DNA from: Microbacterium testaceum StLB037
Lineage (GTDB): Bacteria > Actinomycetota > Actinomycetes > Actinomycetales > Microbacteriaceae
DNA: 64,000 nucleotides
Assembly (NCBI RefSeq): GCF_900104345.1
Contig: NZ_FNJN01000001.1
Location: 558,001 to 622,000 of the forward strand
Reading direction: 5' to 3'
Below the pieces are notes generated by a model. It saw only the letters and a program-made list of their open reading frames with translations. It did not search any database and was not told the DNA's origin. Every line of letters begins with the position of its first letter. The stretch's first letter is position 1. Positions 1-8,384 of the stretch are shown piece by piece. Both the position numbers and the translations under genes were made by a program.

Positions 1-449
1 GCGGCGGGGAAGTACCAGGCCCGCACCGCCGTGAAGCGCGCGCCGTCGTGGTCGGCCCAGGTCATGCCGATCGCGGTCCACGTGTCGACCCCGTCGCCGC
101 GCAGCACCCGCACTTTGGTGCCCTCGTCGGTGCGCGACTCGTCGAGCTTGCCGCGGCCGTAGGAGAGGATGTTGCGCTGCTCCTGGCCGCGCGGGCGACC
201 CACGACCGCGCCGTTCGAGGCGCCGTTGAAGGGGGTCGTGTGCGGCATCATCAGTGCGACGTACGCGTCCATGAGCGTGGACTTGCCCGAGCCCGATCCG
301 CCGCACAGGAGCGTCGCGGTCGGCGCGAAGCGCACGCGGTGCGTGCCGTCGTATCCGCCCCAGTTGATCAGCTGCAGGTCTTCGGCGACCCACTGCTGCC
401 CGCGGGAGGCCGCGGGGATGAGCCCGAACAGCGTCTCGAGCATGGTCAT
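1..449 (-). CDS. jetC: Wadjet SMC-like ATPase JetC, N-terminal part
   Basis: This is the first 149 codons of an SMC/MukB-type ATPase; the rest lies beyond position 1. In Wadjet (JetABCD, the MksFBEG family) JetC forms the SMC dimer that extrudes DNA loops and lets the complex recognise and cut small circular plasmids. The reading starts [15 protein letters not shown], has a strand that describes DNA-head contacts ([14 protein letters not shown]) and then a Walker A loop, [13 protein letters not shown], near residue 50, the layout expected of an SMC head. The ATG at 447–449 overlaps the jetB stop (ATGA), so the two are translationally coupled. The family call rests mainly on the jetA and jetB neighbours plus this head; the coiled coil and the Walker B half are not visible. 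Confidence 0.87.
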   Translation of the reverse strand, partial: MTMLETLFGLIPAASRGQQWVAEDLQLINWGGYDGTHRVRFAPTATLLCGGSGSGKSTLMDAYVALMMPHTTPFNGASNGAVVGRPRGQEQRNILSYGRGKLDESRTDEGTKVRVLRGDGVDTWTAIGMTWADHDGARFTAVRAWYFPA

Positions 450-1174
450 GCGCGCTCCTCCTCGAGGATTCCGGATGCCACGGCCTCGGCGTCATCGATC
501 AGGGGCGCCGGGGTGTCGGCATCCCGTGTCTGCTCCTCCAACCACCGCTGCAGATCGCGCAGCACCTCGGCGCTGAGCACGATCTCGATGAGCGGCCCGA
601 TGCGGTAGCGCCCCTCGGACTCCTCTTCGATGATGCCCTCGCGGTCGAGGCGCGCGATCGCGGTGCGGACGGCCCGCTGCTGGCTCGCGCGGGTGCCGTC
701 GGTCTCGCTGAAGTAAGTGAGCACGGTCTGCTCGACCTCTTCGACGTCGACGCGGGCGGATGCCGTGCCGGCGGTCGTCTCGCGCTGGAACACCGTGCGC
801 AGGTAGACGAGCACGAGCGTCTCGGCGCGCGAGTACGCCTCGTCCTTCAACAGGATCGGCACGTCGACGTCGTCGCTGCGCACCTGCTCCTTGTAGGCGA
901 CGCCGCGGGCGTGGTCGACGACGAGGCGCACGAAGAGGTCGTTCAGGCGCGACTCGATCATCTGCTGGTGCTCGAGCAGCAGCTTCCACTCGGCGGGCGA
1001 GTTGTCGGCCACGAGGAAGCGCCGCTGAAGGATCCGCACCAGCACGCGCCGCACGTCGGCGTCGAGCGTGCCGCGGTCGCCCGCGAACAGCGCGTCGGGG
1101 TCGTTCTCCATGGCCACCGGGGCGATGAAGGCGGGGGTGTCCGTGTCAGGGGCGGACGGGTCGATGTCAGTCAT
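446..1174 (-). CDS. jetB: Wadjet accessory subunit JetB (DUF4194, MksE-like)
   Basis: About 242 residues, all-alpha and winged-helix in character, matching the DUF4194 family. JetB is the KITE-type subunit that binds the JetA kleisin and the JetC SMC arms. The N-terminal 25 residues are Asp/Pro-rich. The core runs from the [19 protein letters not shown] region through a conserved [19 protein letters not shown] segment to a C-terminal winged helix ([19 protein letters not shown]). Two ATG codons are possible, at 1178–1180 and 1172–1174; neither has a good Shine-Dalgarno sequence, and both overlap or abut the end of jetA (stop 1167–1169), so translation is probably coupled. The longer in-frame reading that runs back to 1378 lies inside jetA and is unlikely. 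It is followed by jetC with an ATGA overlap. Confidence 0.88.
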   Translation of the reverse strand: MTDIDPSAPDTDTPAFIAPVAMENDPDALFAGDRGTLDADVRRVLVRILQRRFLVADNSPAEWKLLLEHQQMIESRLNDLFVRLVVDHARGVAYKEQVRSDDVDVPILLKDEAYSRAETLVLVYLRTVFQRETTAGTASARVDVEEVEQTVLTYFSETDGTRASQQRAVRTAIARLDREGIIEEESEGRYRIGPLIEIVLSAEVLRDLQRWLEEQTRDADTPAPLIDDAEAVASGILEEERA

Positions 1175-2672
1175 CGGCATCCGTTTCTGTGGCAGTCGGG
1201 GGTTCCGCGTCCGAGACGCGAGAGGGCGCGGCGATGACCGCGCCGAAGGCGAAGCGCCGGGTGGTGCCGTCGGGACGGACGGCCTCGACGATCGAGACGT
1301 CGTCGGTCTCGACCAGGCCCTCGCGGTGGACGATCTCGAGCAGGCCGACGAGGTCGACCGGGCGCCGGGTCTCGGCATCCGCTCCGGCGAAGGCCGTCGC
1401 GAGGTCGAAGCCCCCGGGAAGCGTGGCCACGTACGCCTCGAGTTCGGCGTAGTGCGGGCCGCCCCACGCGCGCGTGTCGGCGTCGACGAACTCGACGTCG
1501 GAGTCTCCGGATGCCAACGGCGCCGGCGCCCCGGGAGGACGCACGTCGCCGAGCGAGCGGCGCAGGTGCCCGATGTCGGCGAGGGGCAGGGTGCGCACCG
1601 GTTCGACGCGACCGGGGGAGCGGGTCTGGCTCCAGCGGTGCAGACCCGCCATGACCGAGCGCAGCAGATCGTCGACCTGCCGGTCGCGGATCGGGTCGTG
1701 CGTGCGCACCTGCGCGGTGATGACGTGCGAGGCGCGTCGCTGGGCGGTGAGCACCTCCTGCACGCCGGCCTCGACGCGCCTGGCGATCGCGTCGAGCTCT
1801 CCGCGCTGCTCGGGGGTCATCAGGCGCGAGAACGGCTGGGTGAGCACGGCGTGCAGCTGGTCGGTGAGGTCGTCGATGTTCTCGGGGTCGCCGATCAGGC
1901 GCAGCGCTCCCTGGAACGCCCGGCCCTCGGGGGTCGCCTGCATCACCTGGCGACCGCGCTCGAGGTACTCGCGCAGCACATCGCCGGTGGGGCGCACATC
2001 ACGACGGAGTTCGGCCACGACGTCGCGCTGCATCGCGGCGATAGATTCGGCCACGCGCGAGAAATCGGCCGGCAGTTCGCGCGCGAGGTGGATGACGTTC
2101 TCGGCCTCTTCGAGCAGGTGGTCGTCGTCGAGCGGTTCGACGACGCCCCCGTCGAGCGCCGCGATCTCGGCATCCAGAGCCGCCCGTTCCTCGAGCAGGG
2201 CCTCTCGGCGCCGCGCGGGATCGCTCTCGGCGTCGCGCGCGAGGCGGTCGACGGCGTCGAGCAGCGTCCGCACGCGCGAGCGCGAGACCCGCGCCCGGCC
2301 GCCGCCCGCACGACCGGCGATCTCGAGGGCGCCGACGGCGTGCGCCGACAGGCGGTAGACCTCGACGTCGTCTTCGATCTGCAGGCCGAGCCAGCCCACG
2401 CGCACCCACCCGCGGCAGATCTCGCGCGCGGTACCGGCGGGGATGCGGCGGTCGTCGTCGGTGTCGATGCCGGCGGCGCGCAGTTCGTCGATCGCCTCGG
2501 CGACTTCGACGTGGGCGTCGGCGACCGCGACGGCGGGGCGATCGGGGGTGAACACGATCGACAGCACCGCGACGACGAACGGGGCGAAGCGCCCGTGCAG
2601 CAGATCGAGCGTCGGGTTCTTGAACGCCGTCACCGAGCGCAGGTACGCGGCTTCGGTTCGGGTGCTGCTCAC
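1167..2672 (-). CDS. jetA: Wadjet kleisin subunit JetA (DUF3375, MksF-like)
   Basis: About 501 residues of the DUF3375 family, the MukF/MksF-like kleisin of the Wadjet complex, which bridges the two JetC heads. Visible family features are the N-terminal winged-helix region ([20 protein letters not shown]), a basic stretch near residue 150 ([20 protein letters not shown]), the charged coil [16 protein letters not shown], and a helical middle ([15 protein letters not shown]). The GTG at 2670–2672 is chosen because a TAGACT -10 hexamer sits 7 nt upstream on the same strand (2680–2685), predicting a leaderless mRNA; the extra 25 codons back to 2747 have no family resemblance. It is first in a jetA–jetB–jetC set whose genes overlap by 4–8 nt. 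It lies 43 nt after a glycosyltransferase gene and probably has its own promoter. Confidence 0.88.
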   Translation of the reverse strand: MSSTRTEAAYLRSVTAFKNPTLDLLHGRFAPFVVAVLSIVFTPDRPAVAVADAHVEVAEAIDELRAAGIDTDDDRRIPAGTAREICRGWVRVGWLGLQIEDDVEVYRLSAHAVGALEIAGRAGGGRARVSRSRVRTLLDAVDRLARDAESDPARRREALLEERAALDAEIAALDGGVVEPLDDDHLLEEAENVIHLARELPADFSRVAESIAAMQRDVVAELRRDVRPTGDVLREYLERGRQVMQATPEGRAFQGALRLIGDPENIDDLTDQLHAVLTQPFSRLMTPEQRGELDAIARRVEAGVQEVLTAQRRASHVITAQVRTHDPIRDRQVDDLLRSVMAGLHRWSQTRSPGRVEPVRTLPLADIGHLRRSLGDVRPPGAPAPLASGDSDVEFVDADTRAWGGPHYAELEAYVATLPGGFDLATAFAGADAETRRPVDLVGLLEIVHREGLVETDDVSIVEAVRPDGTTRRFAFGAVIAAPSRVSDAEPPTATETDADD

Positions 2673-2679
2673 TGGCTGA

Positions 2680-2685
2680 AGTCTA
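2680..2685 (-). promoter_or_regulatory. Predicted -10 box for leaderless jetA mRNA
   Basis: TAGACT on the minus strand, 7 nt before the GTG of jetA. A transcript starting 6–8 nt after the hexamer would begin at the start codon. No convincing -35 box is seen. Confidence 0.5.
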
Positions 2686-2715
2686 CCGGCGGCGCGGCGC
2701 GCGCCGTGGCGGCCG

Positions 2716-4692
2716 TCACCCCGATGTGCACGCGTAAAGGGTCGCACCGGTCACCTTGTCGACCTCGCCGCCCTCCTTCGCCTGGCTGAAGTTCCAGTCA
2801 TCGACCTCGTGGCATCCGGGCCCCGTCGCCACCCGTCGCACCGGATCGCCCTCGGGAGCCCCGGATGCCACGACGAAGAGCCGCGCGCGGCCGCTGCGGA
2901 CCATCTGGTCGAGCTCCTCGGTGGTGAAGACCGGGACGTGCCCGCTGTAGCCGCCGTCGGTGAGGACGCTCGCCCCGGTGGCGTCGATCACCTGGGACGA
3001 CAGCGCCCAGGAGTCGGTCACGAAGAGGGGCAGGCCGTTCGCGCCGCCGCCGTGCTCGCGGGCCGCCTGCACGATCTGCGCGACGGCGGGACTCATCTGC
3101 GGACTACCGCCCCAGGGCGCCGGCGCCGACACCGTGAAGGTCTCGTCGGGGTGGCCGCCGCGGGCGGTGACGCCGACGTAGGCATCGCCCCCGCTGCCGT
3201 CACGGGCGTCGTCGATGACCTGCAGACTCGTCGCGATGGGCAGGCAGAGCAGAGCGACGGCGAGAGCGGCGGGGGCGACGCAGCGGACGCGGGGGAGTGC
3301 GGCCGGCGGCGACAGGGCGGCGACGGCGCCGATCGCGAGTCCCACCGCGCCCACCGCCACCGCGGGGATGAGCAACACCTCGGGGAGGCGGGCTTCGGCG
3401 ATGAGGACGGCCCACCAGATCGACTGGACGACGACGACCGCCGGAAGCACGAGCCGCACGCTCGTTCGCGCGGAACGGAGCAGCCGCACCCCCTCGACCC
3501 ACGCGACGACGACGAGCAGCACCATCGGAACGCCGAGAGCCGCCACGTAGGCGGTGTGCGGAACGTGGGCGAGGGTGAGCACGGCCGCGGCCGTCGCGAA
3601 CCACACGGCGGCGACCACCACGAGGGGGGAGCGCGTCGCGGAGGCCCGCGCGAGAGGACGCCCCCGCCGGGGCCGGTGACGCCAGATGCCGAGGGCGATC
3701 CCCGCGAGCGCCGCCGGGTACAGCCACCCGATCTGGGTGACCAGGGGCAACTCGAGCAGCTTCGTGAGCGTCGGCGAACCCCCCGAGCTCGCGGGGGCGT
3801 GCGTGGTCAGGGCGTGTCCGATCGCGGCGAGGGTCGCGCCGAGCCCGCCTACCGACGTCGGGGCGCCGACCGAGCCGGGAACGGCCCCCGGCACGAAGCG
3901 ATCCAGGCCGTTGTACCCGAACACCATCGCGAAGACGTCGTCGTTCGTCGAACCGTCCACGTAAGGACGGGAGCCCGCGGGAACCAGCGCGACGATCGTG
4001 ATCCACGCGACGGATGCCACGACGGCGGCGCACGTGAGCGCCCCGGCGCGCACCGGGCCGCGACGCCATCCCTCGGTCGCCGCCAGCGTGCCGGCGATGA
4101 GGGCGGGCAGCAGGAACCACGCGGCCATCATCTTGGCCTGGAATCCCACACCGATGAAGAGAGCGCACAGGACGAGCGGCCACCAGGTCGAGGTGAGGAT
4201 CGCGCGCTGCCACCACACCAGGGCGACCGCGAGGGCCATCGTCAGCAGTCCGTCCTCCATCGGATGGGCGAACATCGATACGAAGATGGGGGTCGATGCG
4301 GCGGCGGCCGCCGCGACGAGGCCCGCGCCCCGTCCGCCCCACCGCAGCGCGAGCACAGCGCACGCCACGACGGTCACCGCGCCCTCGACGACCTGCGGCA
4401 GGGCGATCGCCGAGATCGACATGCCGAACAGGCGGATGCTCAGCGCCTGGGGCACGGCGAAGCCGCTGAGCTTGTCGAGGGTGACGGTGGCATCCGGATC
4501 GAAGGCGCCGAAGAAGAGGGCGTGCCATGACTGCGACATCGACCGCGCGGACGCCTCGTAGAACGAGAAGTCTCCGCCGCGCGCGAGATTCCAGCAGGTG
4601 AGCACGACGAATGCCGCGACGATCAGCGTCAGCGAGATCCGGGCCCACCAGGGTTCACGCCACCAGCGCGCGAGAGGGACGGGAGAGATCAC
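2716..4692 (-). CDS. Polytopic glycosyltransferase, ArnT/PMT-like (family 39)
   Basis: A 658-residue integral membrane protein with about 11–13 hydrophobic segments, resembling the ArnT/PMT_2 glycosyltransferases that move a sugar from a polyprenyl-phosphate donor to a cell-envelope acceptor outside the membrane. The first loop has the acidic pattern expected of the catalytic site (RGGDFSFYEASARSMSQSW, then FDPDATVTLDKLSGF). A later loop has VPAGSRPY and VFGYNGLDRF. These last motifs are shared with the second glycosyltransferase at 10135–12147, so the two are paralogues. The C-terminal soluble part contains a Ser/Gly-rich segment and two Cys in the last 45 residues. The donor sugar and acceptor cannot be read from the sequence. 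The start is a GTG at 4690–4692; no strong ribosome site is visible. Confidence 0.8.
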   Translation of the reverse strand: MISPVPLARWWREPWWARISLTLIVAAFVVLTCWNLARGGDFSFYEASARSMSQSWHALFFGAFDPDATVTLDKLSGFAVPQALSIRLFGMSISAIALPQVVEGAVTVVACAVLALRWGGRGAGLVAAAAAASTPIFVSMFAHPMEDGLLTMALAVALVWWQRAILTSTWWPLVLCALFIGVGFQAKMMAAWFLLPALIAGTLAATEGWRRGPVRAGALTCAAVVASVAWITIVALVPAGSRPYVDGSTNDDVFAMVFGYNGLDRFVPGAVPGSVGAPTSVGGLGATLAAIGHALTTHAPASSGGSPTLTKLLELPLVTQIGWLYPAALAGIALGIWRHRPRRGRPLARASATRSPLVVVAAVWFATAAAVLTLAHVPHTAYVAALGVPMVLLVVVAWVEGVRLLRSARTSVRLVLPAVVVVQSIWWAVLIAEARLPEVLLIPAVAVGAVGLAIGAVAALSPPAALPRVRCVAPAALAVALLCLPIATSLQVIDDARDGSGGDAYVGVTARGGHPDETFTVSAPAPWGGSPQMSPAVAQIVQAAREHGGGANGLPLFVTDSWALSSQVIDATGASVLTDGGYSGHVPVFTTEELDQMVRSGRARLFVVASGAPEGDPVRRVATGPGCHEVDDWNFSQAKEGGEVDKVTGATLYACTSG

Positions 4693-4741
4693 GACGCACA
4701 GAATCCCCCGGCGATAACGGGAGCGGGTATCAATCGCCTAT

Positions 4742-4780
4742 GTCGCCGCTGTGGGTGGATGACGCACCCACAGCGGCGAC
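4742..4780 (-). terminator. Strong hairpin after the APC permease gene
   Basis: A perfect 16-bp inverted repeat (4742–4757 with 4765–4780) around a 7-nt loop, directly after the permease stop and before the glycosyltransferase. There is no T-run on the minus-strand side. It could also serve as an mRNA-stabilising stem. Confidence 0.7.
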
Positions 4781-4783
4781 CGG

Positions 4784-6208
4784 TCAGACCTCGGAGCGCG
4801 GCCCGGCGACGGTCTTGGAGACGCCCGTGACCGGCTGGTTCTCGTCGAACGAGGCGATGGGTCGGCGGAACCCGCGCGTCAGGACGACGAGGTACACCAC
4901 CCCGATGCCCGTCCAGATCAGACCGCCCACGAGGGCGTGCATGTCGAGGTTGACCCACAGCAGACCGGTGAGCAGCATGCCGGTCGCGGGCATGACGATG
5001 TAACGCGCGATGTCGGCCGGGGTCTTGCGGAGTCCCTTGCGGACGGCGAACCAGGCGATCACCGAGATGTTGACGAAGGTGAACGCCACCAGGGCGCCGT
5101 AGTTGATGTACGCCGCGATCTGCTCGAGGGTGAACGAGATCGCGAAGAGGCTCACGAGGCCGACGATGAGGATCGACAGCGTCGGGGTGTGGGTGCGGGG
5201 GTTGATGTAGCCGAAGACCTTGCGCGGGAGCACGTTGTTGCGTCCCATCACCATGAGCATGCGCGACACCGAGGCGTGCGACGCCAACCACGACGCGAGG
5301 GTCGCGGCGAACCCGGCGGCGGTCAGCACCGCCTGCAGGACCGGCCCGCCGACCTGCACGCCGATCTCGGGCAGGGTGCTGTCCTCGATCGCCTCCTGCG
5401 GGAAGGCCGTCGCGTCGGGGAAGCGCAGCTGGGTCACGTACGAGGCGATCAGGAAGATCAGGCCGCCGACCACCAGGGTGAGGAGGATCGCGCGCGGCAT
5501 GATCTTGGGCGTCTTCGCCTCTTCGGAGTACATCGACACCGCATCGAACCCGATGAACGAGAAGCACACGACCGTGGCTCCGGCCAGAACCGCGCCGAAC
5601 TGCACGTCGCTGTGGGCGAAGGGGGCGATCGACACCGGAGTCCCGGCCCCCGCCCCGCCGACCAGCTGCACCACGACCATGACGACGAACACGGTCATCA
5701 CGAGGATCGAGAACACGAGGAGGATCATGTTCACGTTCGAGGTGCCGCGCATGGTCAGGTAGATGACCCCGGTCACACCCGCGGTGAAGACGACGACCCA
5801 GATCCAGCCCGGGACGTCGGGGAACAATGCCTCCATGTAGCTGCGGAGGATGAGGGCGTTCACCATCGGCAGCAGCATGTAATCGATGAGGGCCGTCCAG
5901 CCCACCACGAAGCCGACGCCGGGGTGGATGGACTCGCGCGCGTAGGTGTACGCGGAGCCGGCGCTCGGGATGACGCGGACCATCTTGCCGTAGCTGACGG
6001 CGGTGAAGACGAGGACGACGAGGGCCACGGCGTACGCGGCCGGGACGACGTTGTTCGTCTTGTCGGCGACGAGACCGAACGTGTCGAAGACGACGGTCGG
6101 GGTCATGTACCCCAGACCCAGACCGACGATCGACCAGAGGCCGAGGGTGCGGGCGAGCGTAGCGCCGGAGTTCGCCGTGGGGGCGGCGGCGCGGGTGTTC
6201 TCGTTCGT
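4784..6208 (-). CDS. APC-family amino acid/polyamine permease
   Basis: A 12-TM amino acid–polyamine–organocation transporter, about 474 residues if it starts at 6208. It has the family's first-helix motif (GLGLGYMTPTVVFDTFG), a Tyr/Glu loop after TM2 and the FSFIGFDAVSMYSEE segment of TM6. The first standard start codon is the ATG at 6104–6106, but this falls in the middle of TM1 and would delete half of it. Translating upstream in frame gives TNENTRAAAPTANSGATLARTLGLW, a typical N-terminus, and the ACG at 6206–6208 follows an AGGAGG ribosome site (6213–6220). Either the gene uses a rare ACG start, or ATG has mutated to ACG, or this is a base error. It lies downstream of an aminotransferase and an Lrp regulator, so it probably imports the substrate of that pathway, such as GABA, putrescine or a related amine. 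Confidence 0.85.
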   Translation of the reverse strand, partial: TNENTRAAAPTANSGATLARTLGLWSIVGLGLGYMTPTVVFDTFGLVADKTNNVVPAAYAVALVVLVFTAVSYGKMVRVIPSAGSAYTYARESIHPGVGFVVGWTALIDYMLLPMVNALILRSYMEALFPDVPGWIWVVVFTAGVTGVIYLTMRGTSNVNMILLVFSILVMTVFVVMVVVQLVGGAGAGTPVSIAPFAHSDVQFGAVLAGATVVCFSFIGFDAVSMYSEEAKTPKIMPRAILLTLVVGGLIFLIASYVTQLRFPDATAFPQEAIEDSTLPEIGVQVGGPVLQAVLTAAGFAATLASWLASHASVSRMLMVMGRNNVLPRKVFGYINPRTHTPTLSILIVGLVSLFAISFTLEQIAAYINYGALVAFTFVNISVIAWFAVRKGLRKTPADIARYIVMPATGMLLTGLLWVNLDMHALVGGLIWTGIGVVYLVVLTRGFRRPIASFDENQPVTGVSKTVAGPRSEV

Positions 6209-6340
6209 GGCTCCTCCTGGAGGGTGCGGATTGCGCTCGGGTGCGCGATCGGGATGGTGTCGGGTACAGCATCGTGAGCACCGCTCAGGGGTGGGAGCGG
6301 GATGGAGACCGCCCGGCGAGCGCGGCTCGCGGGCGGGGGA

Positions 6341-6371
6341 GGGATGCCGGCATCGGTCGCGCCGGCATCCC
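6341..6371 (-). terminator. Inverted GGATGCC pair between aminotransferase and permease genes
   Basis: An 11-bp perfect inverted repeat, GGGATGCCGGC (6341–6351) with GCCGGCATCCC (6361–6371), and a 9-nt loop, 6 nt after the aminotransferase stop. Each arm carries one copy of the window-wide heptamer. It probably ends or attenuates the lrp–aminotransferase transcript before the permease. Confidence 0.6.
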
Positions 6372-6377
6372 GTGAGG

Positions 6378-7772
6378 TCAGAGTCGGGTCCAAGCCTCCT
6401 GCAGCACCGAGCGCAGGATCTGCTCGATCTCGTCGAACTCGGTCGGTCCGAGGGTGAGGGGAGGGGCGAGCTGGATGACCGGGTCGCCGCGGTCGTCCGC
6501 TCGGCAGTACAGGCCGGCGTCGAAGAGGGCCTTGGACAAGAAGCCCCGCAGCAGCCGCTCGGACTCGTCGTCGTCGAAGGTCTCTTTCGTGGTCTTGTCC
6601 TTCACCAGCTCGATGCCGAAGAAGTAGCCGTCGCCGCGGACGTCACCGACGATCGGCAGGTCGAGGAGGCGCTCGAGGGTCGAGCGGAAGACCGGGGAGT
6701 TGCGGCGGACGTTCTCGAGCAGGCCCTCTTCTTCGAAGACGTCGAGGTTCTCCAGCGCCACTGCCGCTGACACCGGGTGGCCGCCGAAGGTGTAGCCGTG
6801 GGGGAACGACGCGTCGCCGTGGGCGAAGGGTTCGTAGAGGCGGTCGCTCACGATGGTGCCGCCGAGGGGAGAGTATCCGCTCGTCACCGCCTTGGCGAAG
6901 GTGATCATGTCGGGCTGGTAGTCGTAGGCCGAGGCGCCGAAGTAGTGACCGAGACGGCCGAAGGCGCAGATGACCTCGTCGGAGACGAGCAGCACGTCGT
7001 AGGTGTCGCAGATCTCTCGCACGCGCTGGAAGTAGCCGGCCGGGGCGGGGAAGCACCCACCGGCGTTCTGCACGGGCTCGAGGAAGACCGCGGCGACGGT
7101 CTCGGGTCCCTCGAACTGGATCATCTGCTCGATGCGATCCGCGGCCCACAGGCCGAACTCCTCGGGGGTGCCCCCGCCGAAGCCGGACTCGGCGGCCCGG
7201 TAGTAGTTGGTGTTGGGCACGCGGAACCCGCCGGGGGTGACCGGCTCGAACATGTGCTTCATGACGGGAAGACCCGTGATCGCCAGGGCCCCCTGCGTGG
7301 TGCCGTGGTACGCGATCGCCCGCGAGATGACCTTGTGCTTCGAGGGCTTGCCCTGGAGCTTCCAGTACTGCTTCGCGAGCTTGAACGCCGTCTCGACCGC
7401 CTCTCCTCCGCCGGTGGAGAAGAAAACGTGGTTCAGGTCGCCCGGGGCGAGGTCGGCCAGTCGCTCGGCCAGTTCGATCGCGGCCGGGTGGGCGTAGGAC
7501 CACAGCGGGAAGAACGCCAGCTGCTCGGCCTGCTTCGCGGCCGCCTGGGCGATGCGGCGACGCCCGTGACCGGCGTTGACCACGAACAGGCCCGCGAGTC
7601 CGTCGATGTACTTCTTGCCCGCGGCGTCCCAGATGTGATGGCCCTCGCCCTTGACGATGATCGGGACGCCGGGGCCCTCGGTCATCGTGGACTGGCGCGA
7701 GAAGTGCATCCAGAGGTGATCGCGGGCCTTGGCCTGGAGGTCGGTGTTGAGGTCGGTTTCGAAAAGCGTCAT
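6378..7772 (-). CDS. Class III PLP-dependent aminotransferase (omega-amine type)
   Basis: 464 residues, full length for the omega-amino-acid/diamine aminotransferases (GABA, beta-alanine or putrescine to pyruvate or 2-oxoglutarate). It has FFSTGGGEAVETAFKLAKQY for cofactor phosphate binding, the pyridoxal-ring aspartate in LLVSDEVICAFGRLG (Asp265) and the Schiff-base lysine in TFAKAVTSGYSPLGG (Lys294). The N-terminal WMHFSRQ and later GGCFPAP resemble the actinobacterial putrescine/GABA aminotransferases. Its ATG overlaps the stop of the upstream Lrp-family regulator gene (ATGA at 7769–7772), and a transporter follows. The three genes look like one amine or amino-acid catabolism unit; the exact substrate is not decided. 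Confidence 0.9.
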   Translation of the reverse strand: MTLFETDLNTDLQAKARDHLWMHFSRQSTMTEGPGVPIIVKGEGHHIWDAAGKKYIDGLAGLFVVNAGHGRRRIAQAAAKQAEQLAFFPLWSYAHPAAIELAERLADLAPGDLNHVFFSTGGGEAVETAFKLAKQYWKLQGKPSKHKVISRAIAYHGTTQGALAITGLPVMKHMFEPVTPGGFRVPNTNYYRAAESGFGGGTPEEFGLWAADRIEQMIQFEGPETVAAVFLEPVQNAGGCFPAPAGYFQRVREICDTYDVLLVSDEVICAFGRLGHYFGASAYDYQPDMITFAKAVTSGYSPLGGTIVSDRLYEPFAHGDASFPHGYTFGGHPVSAAVALENLDVFEEEGLLENVRRNSPVFRSTLERLLDLPIVGDVRGDGYFFGIELVKDKTTKETFDDDESERLLRGFLSKALFDAGLYCRADDRGDPVIQLAPPLTLGPTEFDEIEQILRSVLQEAWTRL

Positions 7773-8239
7773 CGCGTTCCCCAGTTGTAGAGCTGACGGT
7801 GGAGCTTGAGATAGACGAAGGTCTCGGTCGAGACGACGTCGGGGAGCGACCGGATGCGGTCGTTCAGCAGGTCGATCAGGTCGTCGTCGCTCTCGCAGAC
7901 GACCTCGACGAGCAGATCGAAGGAGCCGGCGGTCGACACCACGTAGGTGACCCCGGGCAGCGCCGTCATCTGCCCCGCCACGACGCGGGTGTCGCCCGAG
8001 ACCCGCACGCCGATCATGGCCTGTCGGGCGAAGCCGAGCTGGAGGGGATCGGTGACGGCGACGATCTGCAGGATGCCGGCGTCCTGTAGCTTCTGCACCC
8101 GCTGGCGCGTGGCGGTCTCGCTCAGGCCGACGGCCTTGCCGATCTCGGCGTAGGAACGGCGCCCGTCTTCCTGCAGCTGCTCGACGATTGCCTTCGAGGC
8201 GGCGTCGAGAGCGGGGCTGCGTTCGGTCACGGGAGTCAT
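7769..8239 (-). CDS. Lrp/AsnC-family transcriptional regulator
   Basis: 156 residues: an N-terminal winged helix-turn-helix (LQEDGRRSYAEIGKAVGLSETATRQRVQKLQDAGIL, residues about 22–57) and a C-terminal RAM ligand domain (VSTAGSFDLLVEVVCESDDDLIDLL). Such proteins are octamer-forming regulators that sense amino acids. It overlaps the aminotransferase start by 4 nt, so it very likely regulates that gene and the following permease. The start at 8237–8239 fits the family length; the open reading frame continues upstream without an initiation signal. An inverted repeat in the 145-nt gap before the divergent GH5 gene may be its operator. Confidence 0.92.
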   Translation of the reverse strand: MTPVTERSPALDAASKAIVEQLQEDGRRSYAEIGKAVGLSETATRQRVQKLQDAGILQIVAVTDPLQLGFARQAMIGVRVSGDTRVVAGQMTALPGVTYVVSTAGSFDLLVEVVCESDDDLIDLLNDRIRSLPDVVSTETFVYLKLHRQLYNWGTR

Positions 8240-8242
8240 GAT

Positions 8243-8270
8243 GGGCGACGGTATCAGCGCGATATCGCCC
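8243..8270. promoter_or_regulatory. Possible Lrp operator in the divergent gap
   Basis: GGGCGA (8243–8248) and TCGCCC (8265–8270) form a 6-bp inverted repeat with 16-nt spacing, next to an unusually AT-rich run (ATATCAATGATGATC, then ACATTAACG) in the gap 8240–8384. Lrp/AsnC proteins usually bind such AT-rich sites beside their own gene. This is inference from position only. Confidence 0.3.
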
Positions 8271-8384
8271 ATATCAATGATGATCTCGACATTAACGACA
8301 CCGTAATGACGCGGAAACCGTCGCCCTCGCGCCGGGGTCGCGGCAGGGGCGTCTGCCCCCAGTACGATGACCGCGGGGGTGCCG

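Noticed and set aside
1..449. Truncated or broken jetC
   Set aside because: The gene is open to the very edge with a good head motif; the break is the window border.
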